Part shown: piece by piece, positions 8,530-17,519 of the stretch | Position numbering within the stretch: position 1 is the first letter of the stretch | Layout of the letters: the number at the start of each line of letters is the position of its first letter | DNA from: Coprobacillaceae bacterium UN01-12pH3A | Lineage (GTDB): Bacteria > Bacillota_I > Bacilli_A > Erysipelotrichales > Coprobacillaceae | NCBI GenBank assembly: GCA_027676805.1 | Contig: JAQENU010000003.1 | Location: 254,265 to 318,264 of the forward strand | Length of the DNA stretch: 64,000 nucleotides | Reading direction: 5' to 3' | Notes under the pieces: generated by a model | What the model saw: the letters and a program-made list of their open reading frames with translations, nothing else | Database searches by the model: none | What the model was told of the DNA's origin: nothing | Position numbers and translations under genes: made by a program

Positions 8530-10677
8530 CTATTTAGCGGATGAATCTTTCTTCCCCTTCAGCAATTGACCGATATAATCCACTTCGTCTCCATAATCAT
8601 CGACATTGGAGACTAATGAGCGAAATGGAATATTTTCACATTCTTTATTATAATAGTGACAGACATCTTTTCCATGATACTTTGAAAAATATAATGCCTG
8701 ATCCGCTTTATAAAGCAATTCACGATAATCCTTTCCATTCTCCGGATAAAAAGAGACTCCCAAACTGCCGGATAAAACAAAATCATTCAATTCCATTTTA
8801 AGTTCAGAACGCAGAATCTCCAAACGCTGATTAAGGGATTCCTTCGTCTCATAATCATGCATATACACGACGAATTCATCTCCGCCCAATCGTCCTACAA
8901 CTTCTTTTTCTTTTAAGTTCTTTTGCACAATCGTCGCAATACGCTTTAAAATATTATCCCCGAAAATATGACCATACCGATCATTAACCATTTTAAAATT
9001 ATCAATATCGATGAAACAGACTGCTGCCTTTGAAGCTGTTAAAAGATAATCGGAAATAATGGTTTCAACCGCATGACGGTTGTAAATTTTAGTTAAAGAA
9101 TCATAATTCGCCGCTTTTTCAAGTTCTATACTTTTTTGCTTCTCATCTTCAATATTCACAATTTTTCCAACATACCCCATACATTTTACTTCATAGCTAA
9201 TATCCCACAGTCCGGAAATGCGAAGGCTGTACCATTCATACCCATTTCCATTTAAATTTAATTGAAGCTCTAAATGAAGCATTTTATTTTCCGGTGATAA
9301 CGCTTCAACTTTTGAGATGATGAAATAATAATCTTCCTTTTTAATATACTGAAGCAATGCCCCTTTTTTCTTCAAATCAAATACAATTGTATCATGACCG
9401 GTAATTTTATGAAATTCTTCAGAGAAAATAATCTTATCATTTTCTTTATCATATTCAAAAATAATTTCATCAGACAGCTCGGATATGATTTTATATTTCT
9501 GACGTTCCATCTCCAATAATCTCAACGTTCTGGCAGAAACATCCATCGGCTGCTTCTTTTGTTTTTCGGCTTTTAATGTTTCTGTCGATACAGAATTATC
9601 TTTCTTGATAATACCATTTTTTTCTGCCAGCAGCGGCAGGATTTGGATCAGACATTCCAGCAGATCCGGATTAAATACACCACATTCCTCATTTAAAATC
9701 ATTCGCATAGCGACTTCACTGGAGTAAGCATCTTTATAAACACGTTTACTTGTAAGTGCATCATAGGCATCTGCCAAAGATACCGCTTGAGCCCAAATTG
9801 ATATTTCGTTTCCTATAAGTCCGTCCGGATAGCCTTTTCCATCCCATTTTTCATGATGATGACGGCAAATATCATAACAGTAATGATAAAAATCCATCTC
9901 TTTAATTCCGGCAATATGCTCTAATATTTCACAGCCGTTGATTGTATGTTCCTTTATAACTTCAAATTCCTCCGAAGTTAGCTTTCCGGGTTTATTTAAA
10001 ATAGAATCGGGTACTGCAATCTTGCCAATATCGTGCATAGCCGCCGCTTCCGATATCAATTCGATCTGATTTTGAGTCAGATGATAATCTGAACGTATTT
10101 CAATCAGTTTATTCAACAACATTTTAGTGATAATACGAATATTAAAAACATGCTGTGCAGACTCTGTATTCTTAAATTCAATAATAGAACTTAAAGCATC
10201 AATTAAGCGCAAATTGTTTTCATGCAAACGCTCTGATTGTTCACGAATCTTGCGTGCTTGATTTTCAACCATTTGTTCCAGACTATTCTTATAAGCAAAG
10301 TTTTCAATAATATTTTCTACACGCTTATTTACAATATTAGGATTAAAAGGTTTATTAATAATGTCCATTGCGCCTAATTCATAACCGCTTCCCATTACAT
10401 TATCTGATACTTCAGCAGTAATCATGATGACAGGTACAAAATCAATCCATCCTTTTTCATTCATAATTTCCAGTACACTAAAGCCGTCCATGATTGGCAT
10501 CACAACATCAAGAAGAACAATCGCAAGATTCTCTTTTTCTTTTTCAATAATACGAAGTGCACTTTTCCCATCTTCTGCTTCCAAAATTTCATATTTTGAC
10601 TGAAACATCTCGCATAATAGGGCCCGATTTAATTCAATGTCATCTACGATCAATATTTTTGTCTTTTTATTTATCAT
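8530..10677 (-). CDS. Response regulator with HD-GYP, PAS and GGDEF domains
   Basis: 715 residues. The receiver domain is 1-125 with the phospho-acceptor Asp57 (VLLDVVMP), acidic pair D12-D13 and Lys109 (NKPF). A coiled linker follows, then HD-GYP at about 160-350 with HD at 215-216 and HHEKWDGKGYP at 274-284. A PAS-like domain covers about 395-515. The GGDEF domain runs about 525-690 with intact GGDEF at 598-602; no RxxD inhibitory site is visible upstream. It therefore carries both a c-di-GMP hydrolase and a cyclase. Lies 18 bases after the Hpt gene, so it is the likely phospho-acceptor of that protein. Confidence 0.93.
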   Translation of the reverse strand: MINKKTKILIVDDIELNRALLCEMFQSKYEILEAEDGKSALRIIEKEKENLAIVLLDVVMPIMDGFSVLEIMNEKGWIDFVPVIMITAEVSDNVMGSGYELGAMDIINKPFNPNIVNKRVENIIENFAYKNSLEQMVENQARKIREQSERLHENNLRLIDALSSIIEFKNTESAQHVFNIRIITKMLLNKLIEIRSDYHLTQNQIELISEAAAMHDIGKIAVPDSILNKPGKLTSEEFEVIKEHTINGCEILEHIAGIKEMDFYHYCYDICRHHHEKWDGKGYPDGLIGNEISIWAQAVSLADAYDALTSKRVYKDAYSSEVAMRMILNEECGVFNPDLLECLIQILPLLAEKNGIIKKDNSVSTETLKAEKQKKQPMDVSARTLRLLEMERQKYKIISELSDEIIFEYDKENDKIIFSEEFHKITGHDTIVFDLKKKGALLQYIKKEDYYFIISKVEALSPENKMLHLELQLNLNGNGYEWYSLRISGLWDISYEVKCMGYVGKIVNIEDEKQKSIELEKAANYDSLTKIYNRHAVETIISDYLLTASKAAVCFIDIDNFKMVNDRYGHIFGDNILKRIATIVQKNLKEKEVVGRLGGDEFVVYMHDYETKESLNQRLEILRSELKMELNDFVLSGSLGVSFYPENGKDYRELLYKADQALYFSKYHGKDVCHYYNKECENIPFRSLVSNVDDYGDEVDYIGQLLKGKKDSSAK

Positions 10678-10695
10678 GGTCTATTCCGCCAATAC

Positions 10696-11049
10696 TTAGT
10701 GATCGACCAATGTCAATCCTTCAATGATCTTATTGTATTCTTCAATGATTGCCTTATTTAATTCTTCCACGTTATCTGTATGCCCATCTCGCAAATATTG
10801 AACAAGCTCACTGCATTTTAAATACAATACTTCAAATCCAAGATTAGCAGAAACCCCTTTTAACGTATGTGCCTCCATTTCAACCATTTTATAATCCTTA
10901 GCTTGAACAGCTGTCTGTAATCGAGCATAACAGGCATCATTAGGAAACTTTAAAATAAATTTTTTCAGTAGGCCTTCATTATTGCTAAAGCGCTGCTTTA
11001 GTATTTTATAATCCACCCCTAGCCGTTCCAAAGCTTCTTTAATTTCCAT
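10696..11049 (-). CDS. Histidine phosphotransfer (Hpt) protein
   Basis: 117 residues from ATG 11049, which follows AGAGGAG; an upstream ATG at 11082 lacks a site and adds 11 poorly placed residues. A single Hpt four-helix domain with the phospho-histidine motif EAHTLKGVSANLGF (His61). It would shuttle phosphate to a receiver domain, most likely the next gene. No histidine kinase gene is seen in the window, so the phosphate source must be encoded elsewhere. Start and stop distances (18 bases to the response regulator) support one operon. Confidence 0.9.
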   Translation of the reverse strand: MEIKEALERLGVDYKILKQRFSNNEGLLKKFILKFPNDACYARLQTAVQAKDYKMVEMEAHTLKGVSANLGFEVLYLKCSELVQYLRDGHTDNVEELNKAIIEEYNKIIEGLTLVDH

Positions 11050-11179
11050 ACATATCTCCTCTTTCTTTTTATCTATCCTCATTTAAAGCATCAATAAGCA
11101 TAGAAACATCCGCCTACAATCTATGATCATTGAGATATTTAGATCTGTTTCATTTTCTGTCTTCATTCCGGCAAACTTT

Positions 11180-13636
11180 TTATTTACTGTTAAATCGTTT
11201 TATTAAATAGTGATTTCTTCCTTGATTCTTAACGGCATACAATAGCTGGTCACTCATTTCATACAATGCGTCAAACTCTACCGATGAATCGAACACAGCA
11301 GCACCGATGCTGACAGTTAAATGATATTCATCATTTAGATCATATTCATTGATTGTATCACTGATTCGCTGACAGATCATCTGCAGTTCGTTTTCATCTT
11401 TTAAGTTTTCCTGATAAAGCAAGAATTCATCTCCGCCTAATCTTCCGCAGATTCCAGATTCCTTTGTTTCTTTCAGCAATACTTCACCTAGATAAATTAA
11501 TGCCTTATCGCCTTGTAAATGTCCAAACTGATCATTCACTGTTTTAAAAGTATCCACATCAATCACCAGCAATGCACCTAACTGTCCGGATTTAAACTCT
11601 TTTAAGCTCTGTGTTATTTTTAATCGGCATGTTTCCGCATTATAAATATGGGTCAAGCTATCCTGTTCTGCTTTTTTAATCAACCTGCTTTCACGGATTT
11701 TTTCTTCATTAATATTATTGATTTTCCCAATGATATAAGCTCTATTCCCATTTTGATCGACAATGGTTTTACCGGTCAGACTAATCCAGCATTTTTCACC
11801 GTTCTCTAATAAAGTTTGTACTTCTTTTGTCTCATTTTGAAGTCCTTTAATTTGTTCTACAAAGCAGTAAAGTGCCTCACGGTCACTAGAAGAATATATA
11901 TTTTTATCTTTCAGATCATAAATTTTTGTTTCTGCATTAGTAGAAATCATCAAAGTATCATCCGTTACATTATATTCAAAGAAATAATCATTCGCCAGTT
12001 CATAGATTTGACGATGTTTTTCCAAATCCATCAGGGTCTTTTCATTCATCCGTTTTCTCATTCTTAAACCACGTACAAGCAGTAAAATAATAATGCTCAT
12101 AATTAGAGTTGTGAACGCTAAAGAAATAAATGGGTTTAAACGAATCCACTCACCAATTGAAAAAGTTCGATCATAAGTTGTATTCGGATAAATAATATTC
12201 TGAAGCTCATGATCGCTTAAATTGATAAATACTTTATTTAATATACTTAATAAATGTTTGTTTACTGGTCGTACAACACCAAAGCCAATCCCATACTCAT
12301 CCGTATTTGCCGGGATCAACGTTAACTCGTTGTATTCTGATTGATTCACATAATACTGAAGCGCATAACCGTTTCCTAAAGTAAAATCTGCTTTCCCGCT
12401 TTTAATCGCATCTAACGCATCTTTCAAATCATTGACCGTCAATGCAGTATTATCATAAGTATTGAGGGGTTCATCGAGATAGGAAACAAAACGCATATTC
12501 TTCAAGTCATTTTGCTCAGCTCCATTTTTCAAAGCAACAAAATTCTGAGTTCTCAAATAAGGTCTTGTCAGTGCAACATCCGTATCACGGTTTAGACTGT
12601 AGTCACAAACGGCATGAGAAATAATATCCACTTTATTTTCTTCAATTAACTGATTAAGTTCCTCCTGTGAGGCAGCAACTACAAATTCAAAGTGCAGATT
12701 TGTTTTTTCACTGATATAGTCTAAAAGATCAATGGTAATGCCATCTGCCTGATCTTTATTATTGATATATTGAAAGGGTGGATTGTTCGCAAGGAGTCCC
12801 ACTCGTACGGTATTATTTTCTTCAATAAATTTAAGTTCTTCACTTGTCAATTTTAAAATAGAAGAATTTCCTCCGAAATACTTATCATAAAGATTTGCAT
12901 TATAATAAGGATCGGTTTGCTCGATCAAATCAATAGCGGTATTCATCTCAGAGACAATATCACTTTTTCCTTTCGTTGTCGCAAAATAGAAAGGTCTTGG
13001 TGAAAAGGTAGCAATTGTTCGAAGATCCTTTGTAGGATTCGCACTGACATCCAGCATTGCGTCCGCACGCCCTTCGCTCAAAGCCTGTCGTTGCTCTATA
13101 TCGTTTTCACATTCAATTAAAACCGGCGTAATCTTATATAAGGCACAAAATTCCTGCAATTCTTTTTGACGCTGCTGGGCACCCTTCACCACAGCTACAC
13201 GTAATTCTGTACGACTCGCAGAGTTTAGATTCGTAATATCACTGTCGTACAATACCTTTAAGACAGTATTGGCGTTGCCGTAACTATGTCCAACATAATC
13301 ATATTTCTCTGCTAAGCTTTCAGAATAAATCATTCCGCCTAAAAGATCGATTTCTCCTCTTTCCAGCATCCCCATTAATTCAACTAAGGAATCATTAATA
13401 TCTTTATCCAATGTTATAAACTCATATTCCCAATTGGCATATTGCGCTATTTCCTGTAAATATTCATAGGTATACCCGGAATAATTGCCTTCTGCATCCA
13501 GCTCAGTCAGTCCCGGCTGAATCGGGAATCCTACCTTAATAATCCTTTTTTCTTTAGCGTGCAGAGGAATCCCTGACACTATTATTGACAATACAACGAA
13601 AAAAAGCATGACAATACGCTTATTCATTTTATGCAT
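11180..13636 (-). CDS. Membrane sensor: two SBP-family-3 domains, PAS, GGDEF diguanylate cyclase
   Basis: 818 residues. A signal sequence is at 1-27. Two periplasmic-binding-type (SBP_bac_3) modules follow at about 30-260 (KVGFPIQPGLTELDAEGNYSGYTYEYL) and 273-500 (VRVGLLANNPPFQYI, DGITIDLLDYISEKT). A transmembrane helix is at about 505-527 (ISLAFTTLIMSIIILLLV). A PAS domain spans about 540-645 and GGDEF about 650-815, with the intact GGDEF motif at 734-738. Predicted to sense an extracellular small molecule, probably an amino acid, and make c-di-GMP inside. First gene of the operon with the Hpt protein and response regulator; its promoter is at 13715-13743. Confidence 0.92.
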   Translation of the reverse strand: MHKMNKRIVMLFFVVLSIIVSGIPLHAKEKRIIKVGFPIQPGLTELDAEGNYSGYTYEYLQEIAQYANWEYEFITLDKDINDSLVELMGMLERGEIDLLGGMIYSESLAEKYDYVGHSYGNANTVLKVLYDSDITNLNSASRTELRVAVVKGAQQRQKELQEFCALYKITPVLIECENDIEQRQALSEGRADAMLDVSANPTKDLRTIATFSPRPFYFATTKGKSDIVSEMNTAIDLIEQTDPYYNANLYDKYFGGNSSILKLTSEELKFIEENNTVRVGLLANNPPFQYINNKDQADGITIDLLDYISEKTNLHFEFVVAASQEELNQLIEENKVDIISHAVCDYSLNRDTDVALTRPYLRTQNFVALKNGAEQNDLKNMRFVSYLDEPLNTYDNTALTVNDLKDALDAIKSGKADFTLGNGYALQYYVNQSEYNELTLIPANTDEYGIGFGVVRPVNKHLLSILNKVFINLSDHELQNIIYPNTTYDRTFSIGEWIRLNPFISLAFTTLIMSIIILLLVRGLRMRKRMNEKTLMDLEKHRQIYELANDYFFEYNVTDDTLMISTNAETKIYDLKDKNIYSSSDREALYCFVEQIKGLQNETKEVQTLLENGEKCWISLTGKTIVDQNGNRAYIIGKINNINEEKIRESRLIKKAEQDSLTHIYNAETCRLKITQSLKEFKSGQLGALLVIDVDTFKTVNDQFGHLQGDKALIYLGEVLLKETKESGICGRLGGDEFLLYQENLKDENELQMICQRISDTINEYDLNDEYHLTVSIGAAVFDSSVEFDALYEMSDQLLYAVKNQGRNHYLIKRFNSK

Positions 13637-13714
13637 AGTACCCCTCCCCTGCTATCTTATTTCCTTTTCTCATTATAAATAAAACAATATGTATAAATAG
13701 TTATTTATAGTACC

Positions 13715-13743
13715 ATTATAATAAACTTTTGACAAAATAACAA
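13715..13743 (-). promoter_or_regulatory. Promoter of the SBP-GGDEF operon
   Basis: Minus strand TTGTTA (13738-13743), 17-base spacer, TATAAT (13715-13720), followed by a GGGGAGGGG ribosome site before ATG 13636. Confidence 0.65.
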
Positions 13744-13954
13744 GTTTGCACAGTATATTCGACACGATTCAAAGATAAATCATATCTTATAAAGAATTAT
13801 ATTCCAAATAACCGGAAATACCTGCATATTCTATTCGAAATTTATATAATAAAATCACAGATAAACGTGTATTTTTCTCTAAATTGTCACAAAATTGTCA
13901 CTAATAATGATATATTTTAAATGAAATACTCATTTGTGTATAAACAACGCTATC
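13744..13954. other. Intergenic region between divergent promoters
   Basis: Part of a 379-base gap between divergent genes. The only structure is a direct repeat ATTGTCAC-AAA-ATTGTCAC near 13885-13903, which could be a regulator site. Otherwise AT-rich and featureless. Confidence 0.35.
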
Positions 13955-13984
13955 TAGACAAAGCTTTTGTTAATTCTATATAAT
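13955..13984 (+). promoter_or_regulatory. Promoter of the TPR gene
   Basis: TAGACA (13955-13960), 18-base spacer, TATAAT (13979-13984), then AAAGGAG before the small ORF at 14016. Confidence 0.6.
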
Positions 13985-14015
13985 AGTAGTATCTTTAAAG
14001 AAAGGAGAAAAACAG

Positions 14016-14156
14016 ATGAACAGATTCAGCCACTATCCAACCAATATAAAAACTTCCACATTATTTAAGGCGAATAGCTCACCTAATGCAATCTGCCTGC
14101 GTTCCTATATAAACAGTAGGAATCGAAAGAACAGAATTGTCAGGAAATATGAATGA
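14016..14156 (+). CDS. 46-residue ORF translationally coupled to the TPR gene
   Basis: ATG 14016 follows AAAGGAG at good spacing. The product (begins MNRFSHYPTNIKTSTLF, ends RIVRKYE) is basic, with no signal peptide and one Cys. Its stop overlaps the next start as ATGA (14153-14156), so ribosomes can pass directly to the TPR gene. It may be a leader peptide, a small partner, or the true start of translation of the mRNA. Without homologues its reality rests on the ribosome site and the overlap. Confidence 0.45.
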   Translation: MNRFSHYPTNIKTSTLFKANSSPNAICLRSYINSRNRKNRIVRKYE

Positions 14157-15400
14157 GCCCACAGGATAATCAGGATTTCAGAAGAAAAAAAGTATCACAG
14201 CATGCCCGAAACGTTTATCAATTAGAACGTCCTCAATATATGCTGAATGATGCTGTGTTAAAAAGGAATAAGATCGATATCCCATTTCTTCAATCTTTTT
14301 ATGAGTCAATCCCATTAGCTTATCCGATCGAGGATAGATTGACTGTTGCCCAAAGCCATAAACTGATAAGAAATATTTTTTTCGCATTTTATCATGCCAG
14401 TGTTTTTTATAAAACAGCTGACAGACAACAGCTTTTTTGCCATTTATTAGAATGGGAAACACATTACGAGAATACTGATGATTATCCGCTTTTTCTGCTC
14501 ATTGTGGCAATGTATTATATATCGCTGGAAATACATTTATCTGAAGCAAAAAGGATTATCAAGTTTCTGACTAGGATCCACGTGCAGGAAGATGAACACT
14601 TCACTTTTGATGATCTGATATTTATTCAATATAGCGCATTACTTGACCATTACACATTACATAACGAAGACGCTTTAGAAAAACTGTTAATTGTCCAGCA
14701 ATATGCCCAAGTGCAGAATATGAAAGCCATGAATGAATATTACCTGACAATGGTTTATCTTTCATTGGGAGATAGTATTAAAGCAAAACACAGCAGCCAA
14801 AATGCGATCCATCTTTTTCTAGCTACCGATAACTCAATTCGCTGGCTTTATACTGAAATGAATGACGCAAAGATCATGGCATCCATCGGTCAGTTTAATC
14901 GAGCAATTACAATTTACGGTAACTGTCTGATTGGAGCAATCAATATGAAGCTTGATTCAATGGCAGAAGACATCCTTGAGTGTAAGGCATGCAGTGAACT
15001 CTATGCCGGTCAGCATGAACAGTCACTCAGATCTTTAGACCTGCTTCACCATTCAAAGCACGCTAACAACCTACATTATCATTATGCTTTGAACTACTTT
15101 TACTTAGAGCAGCCACATAAGGCTTTGAAATGGTTAGAAGCAGGGAAGCAAATTGAACAAAAATCACAGACTTCAATTTTATATTTGGAATTAGTAGAGC
15201 TGTTTCTGTTCAGCAACAATCAAACAAAGATCATTCGTCATTTAGAAAAGATGTATCAATTAGAATACCAAAGCAGACATTATGGAAGTCGCTGCTATAT
15301 CGCTCATTTGCTGATCTTTTTCCTAACAAAGCAAAATCGAGATGAAGAAGCAAAGATTTATCAAAATGTTATTCATTCTACAGAAAATCGCTTGATATAA
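14153..15400 (+). CDS. TPR-repeat regulator-like protein (RRNPP-like, HTH truncated or degenerate)
   Basis: 415 residues, nearly all helical TPR-like repeats (about 70-410; e.g. AMNEYYLTMVYLSLGDSIKAKHSSQNAI). The N-terminal 35 residues (FRRKKVSQHARNVYQLERPQYMLNDAVLKR) resemble only the second half of an XRE helix-turn-helix, comparable to SKSNMSRIENGKIMVSED in the intact regulator at 52748. This could be an RRNPP-type regulator that has lost DNA binding, or a peptide-sensing partner like Rap. It lies divergent to the SBP-GGDEF operon and convergent to the EAL gene, inside the c-di-GMP block. Start ATG 14153 is coupled to the preceding small ORF. Confidence 0.65.
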   Translation: MSPQDNQDFRRKKVSQHARNVYQLERPQYMLNDAVLKRNKIDIPFLQSFYESIPLAYPIEDRLTVAQSHKLIRNIFFAFYHASVFYKTADRQQLFCHLLEWETHYENTDDYPLFLLIVAMYYISLEIHLSEAKRIIKFLTRIHVQEDEHFTFDDLIFIQYSALLDHYTLHNEDALEKLLIVQQYAQVQNMKAMNEYYLTMVYLSLGDSIKAKHSSQNAIHLFLATDNSIRWLYTEMNDAKIMASIGQFNRAITIYGNCLIGAINMKLDSMAEDILECKACSELYAGQHEQSLRSLDLLHHSKHANNLHYHYALNYFYLEQPHKALKWLEAGKQIEQKSQTSILYLELVELFLFSNNQTKIIRHLEKMYQLEYQSRHYGSRCYIAHLLIFFLTKQNRDEEAKIYQNVIHSTENRLI

Positions 15401-15410
15401 GCGATTTTTT
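15385..15410 (+). terminator. Terminator of the TPR gene
   Basis: AAATCGCTT (15385-15393) pairs with AAGCGATTT (15399-15407), followed by a T-run. Confidence 0.85.
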
Positions 15411-15414
15411 GCAT

Positions 15415-15442
15415 CAAAAAAGCCCATTTGGGCTTAGTTTTT
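15415..15442. terminator. Second hairpin, terminator for the GGDEF-EAL gene
   Basis: AAGCCCA (15420-15426) pairs with TGGGCTT (15429-15435), with a T-run on either side; serves mainly the minus-strand gene ending at 15434. Confidence 0.75.
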
Positions 15443-17452
15443 TAAATCGCGATACTTCTTGTCAAACACTGAAATAGGCATTGGCCGATCAAACAAATAG
15501 CCTTGTATATAATCACAGTTCAAAGATTTTAAGATATCACACTGTACTAAAGATTCTACGCCTTCGGCAATCACCTTCATATCCAGCTTCTTTGCCATTG
15601 TAATAATGCTGGAAATAATCGCATGATTACGGCTTTCCTGTAAATCATCGGTACAGAAGATTCGATCCAGTTTTAAAACATCAACAGTTGAGATTTCTTT
15701 TAAAACATTCAAGGATGAATAGCCGGAACCAAAATCATCAATAGCGAATAGAAAACCATAATCTTTCAGCTTATTCATAATCGTATTTAATTCACGGGGA
15801 TTATTCACCACTGTTGTTTCGGTACATTCCAGTTCCAAAATACCATCAGGAACTTGGTATTGTTCTTTTAGCTGAATATACTTTTTCGCAAAATCCGATT
15901 GAAAAGCACTTACTCGTGATACGTTGATGGAAATCATCATGTCTGTGATTTTATTCTTATTGACATACTGACAGACCTTTTCAAACATATAGAGATCCAA
16001 GTCTACAATAAATCCATTGCGTTCAAATAAAGGAATAAAATCATTTGGCGAAATGGTGCCGCGAAGTGGATGCTGCCAGCGTACCAACGCTTCCACTGCG
16101 GTTACTCGATCCCCGTTTTTAATATCAACGATGGGCTGAAAATAAACTTCAAACTGTTCTTCTTTTAATGCATGGAACATCTCCGCTTCTAATTCCTTGC
16201 GGACAATCACACTTTGACGCAGATGTTCATCATAGAAGCCATATTGACTGCCCGGTTTCCCTTTTACGCTCTTACTGGCAATATTGGCACGATCCAGCAT
16301 ATCTTCAATGCTGTGGCGATCATTTTCTTTGATGAGATAAAACCCGGCTGCTACTTCTAAAGGAAATTTCTTATTGGTAGCACTTTGATACTTGTAAAGC
16401 TCATGCACCGAATGATGAAAACGAGATACTAGATCCTCAATATCTTCATAGGTTCTCAATGTTGCGAAATGATCTGAAGAAATTCGTGCAAATGATTCTT
16501 TTTCCCTTGAAACTAAATTCAACTTATCCGCCCAGTATTTAAGAATACGATCTCCTTCTTCATAGCCATAGATATCGTTTAAAAACTTAAAATTCTTTAA
16601 ATCCGTATAACACAAAGCATACTTCTTATCTCGGTTATTGTTGATCAGCTCACGGGCATACTCTTTAAATTTACCATAATTATAATAGCCTGTTAAAGGA
16701 TCATATTCCGCCCAATATTCAAGAGACTGACGATTTTTTACCGCTTCGTCAACATTGTGAATGGTGACGATCACCCGGTCGATCTGCCCCTCTTTATCAC
16801 GCATGGCAAAAAAAGTAAGATGACACCATAAATAACTGTGATCATTATCTTTTAAGCGTACAGTAATCTTAGCCTGATTTTCATTTTTTTGCAGCAGAAG
16901 AAATGTCTGTTTGACTTCTTTCCAGTCATCGGGATGAATATCCTCTTTTTCGAGAAAATTAAATTTATGAGGATTCATGTGTTCATAAAAGCCAAAGCGT
17001 TCCGCACCCGCCGATAAATAGTAACGCGATAATTGACGCTGCCATTCTAATACAGTTATTCCTGTCTGCTCAATAATAATGCGGTTGATCTGTGCTTCAT
17101 CACTCTGATACTCACTGATATCCAGCAGCAATCCGACAATATAGTGACTCAGTTCAGGCATTTGTGTACATTTTAACTGAAGAAGCAACTTCCCCATATT
17201 AAAATTAATATTCATCAGCCAATCCTGATTATGCTTTTGAATAAAAGCCTTTTTATTGTCTTCTTTCATATCTATAAAAGCCATTAATGAAAAAGGCGGA
17301 TTTACATCTAACATCAATCGCTTTGCAGATTCATTCAAATAGTCAATCGTTAATGCATCATCTTTTCTGATCAGACATATCCCATAAGGAAAATGATCAA
17401 AACGATCTTTAAAATTCTCAAATCCACTTTCAATACTTAACTTGATATCCAT
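15434..17452 (-). CDS. c-di-GMP phosphodiesterase: PAS, degenerate GGDEF, EAL
   Basis: 672 residues from ATG 17452, which follows AAAGGAGG; the ATG at 17470 precedes that site. PAS-like regions lie at about 15-120 and 140-245. The GGDEF domain (about 250-405) has SSDHF at 325-329 in place of GGDEF, so it should not make c-di-GMP and may bind GTP as a regulator. The EAL domain (about 415-670) keeps its catalytic set: E454 in EALVRW, NVSR, ELECTET, AIDDFGSGYSSL, VLKLDR, IAEGVES and QGYLFDRP. No membrane segment is seen. Read as an active soluble phosphodiesterase. Confidence 0.93.
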   Translation of the reverse strand: MDIKLSIESGFENFKDRFDHFPYGICLIRKDDALTIDYLNESAKRLMLDVNPPFSLMAFIDMKEDNKKAFIQKHNQDWLMNINFNMGKLLLQLKCTQMPELSHYIVGLLLDISEYQSDEAQINRIIIEQTGITVLEWQRQLSRYYLSAGAERFGFYEHMNPHKFNFLEKEDIHPDDWKEVKQTFLLLQKNENQAKITVRLKDNDHSYLWCHLTFFAMRDKEGQIDRVIVTIHNVDEAVKNRQSLEYWAEYDPLTGYYNYGKFKEYARELINNNRDKKYALCYTDLKNFKFLNDIYGYEEGDRILKYWADKLNLVSREKESFARISSDHFATLRTYEDIEDLVSRFHHSVHELYKYQSATNKKFPLEVAAGFYLIKENDRHSIEDMLDRANIASKSVKGKPGSQYGFYDEHLRQSVIVRKELEAEMFHALKEEQFEVYFQPIVDIKNGDRVTAVEALVRWQHPLRGTISPNDFIPLFERNGFIVDLDLYMFEKVCQYVNKNKITDMMISINVSRVSAFQSDFAKKYIQLKEQYQVPDGILELECTETTVVNNPRELNTIMNKLKDYGFLFAIDDFGSGYSSLNVLKEISTVDVLKLDRIFCTDDLQESRNHAIISSIITMAKKLDMKVIAEGVESLVQCDILKSLNCDYIQGYLFDRPMPISVFDKKYRDLKN

Positions 17453-17519
17453 GTATTTTCCTCCTTTCATTACCTTTTATTATTAGTATGGCTTTCTTTA
17501 TCCAAAGACAAAACACATT

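Noticed and set aside
13885..13903. ATTGTCAC direct repeat as a regulator site
   Set aside because: Only two copies in AT-rich DNA and not placed on a promoter; too weak to report as a finding.
14016..14156. 46-residue ORF as the missing HTH half of the TPR regulator by frameshift
   Set aside because: Its sequence does not resemble XRE helices, and the TPR frame upstream has several stops.
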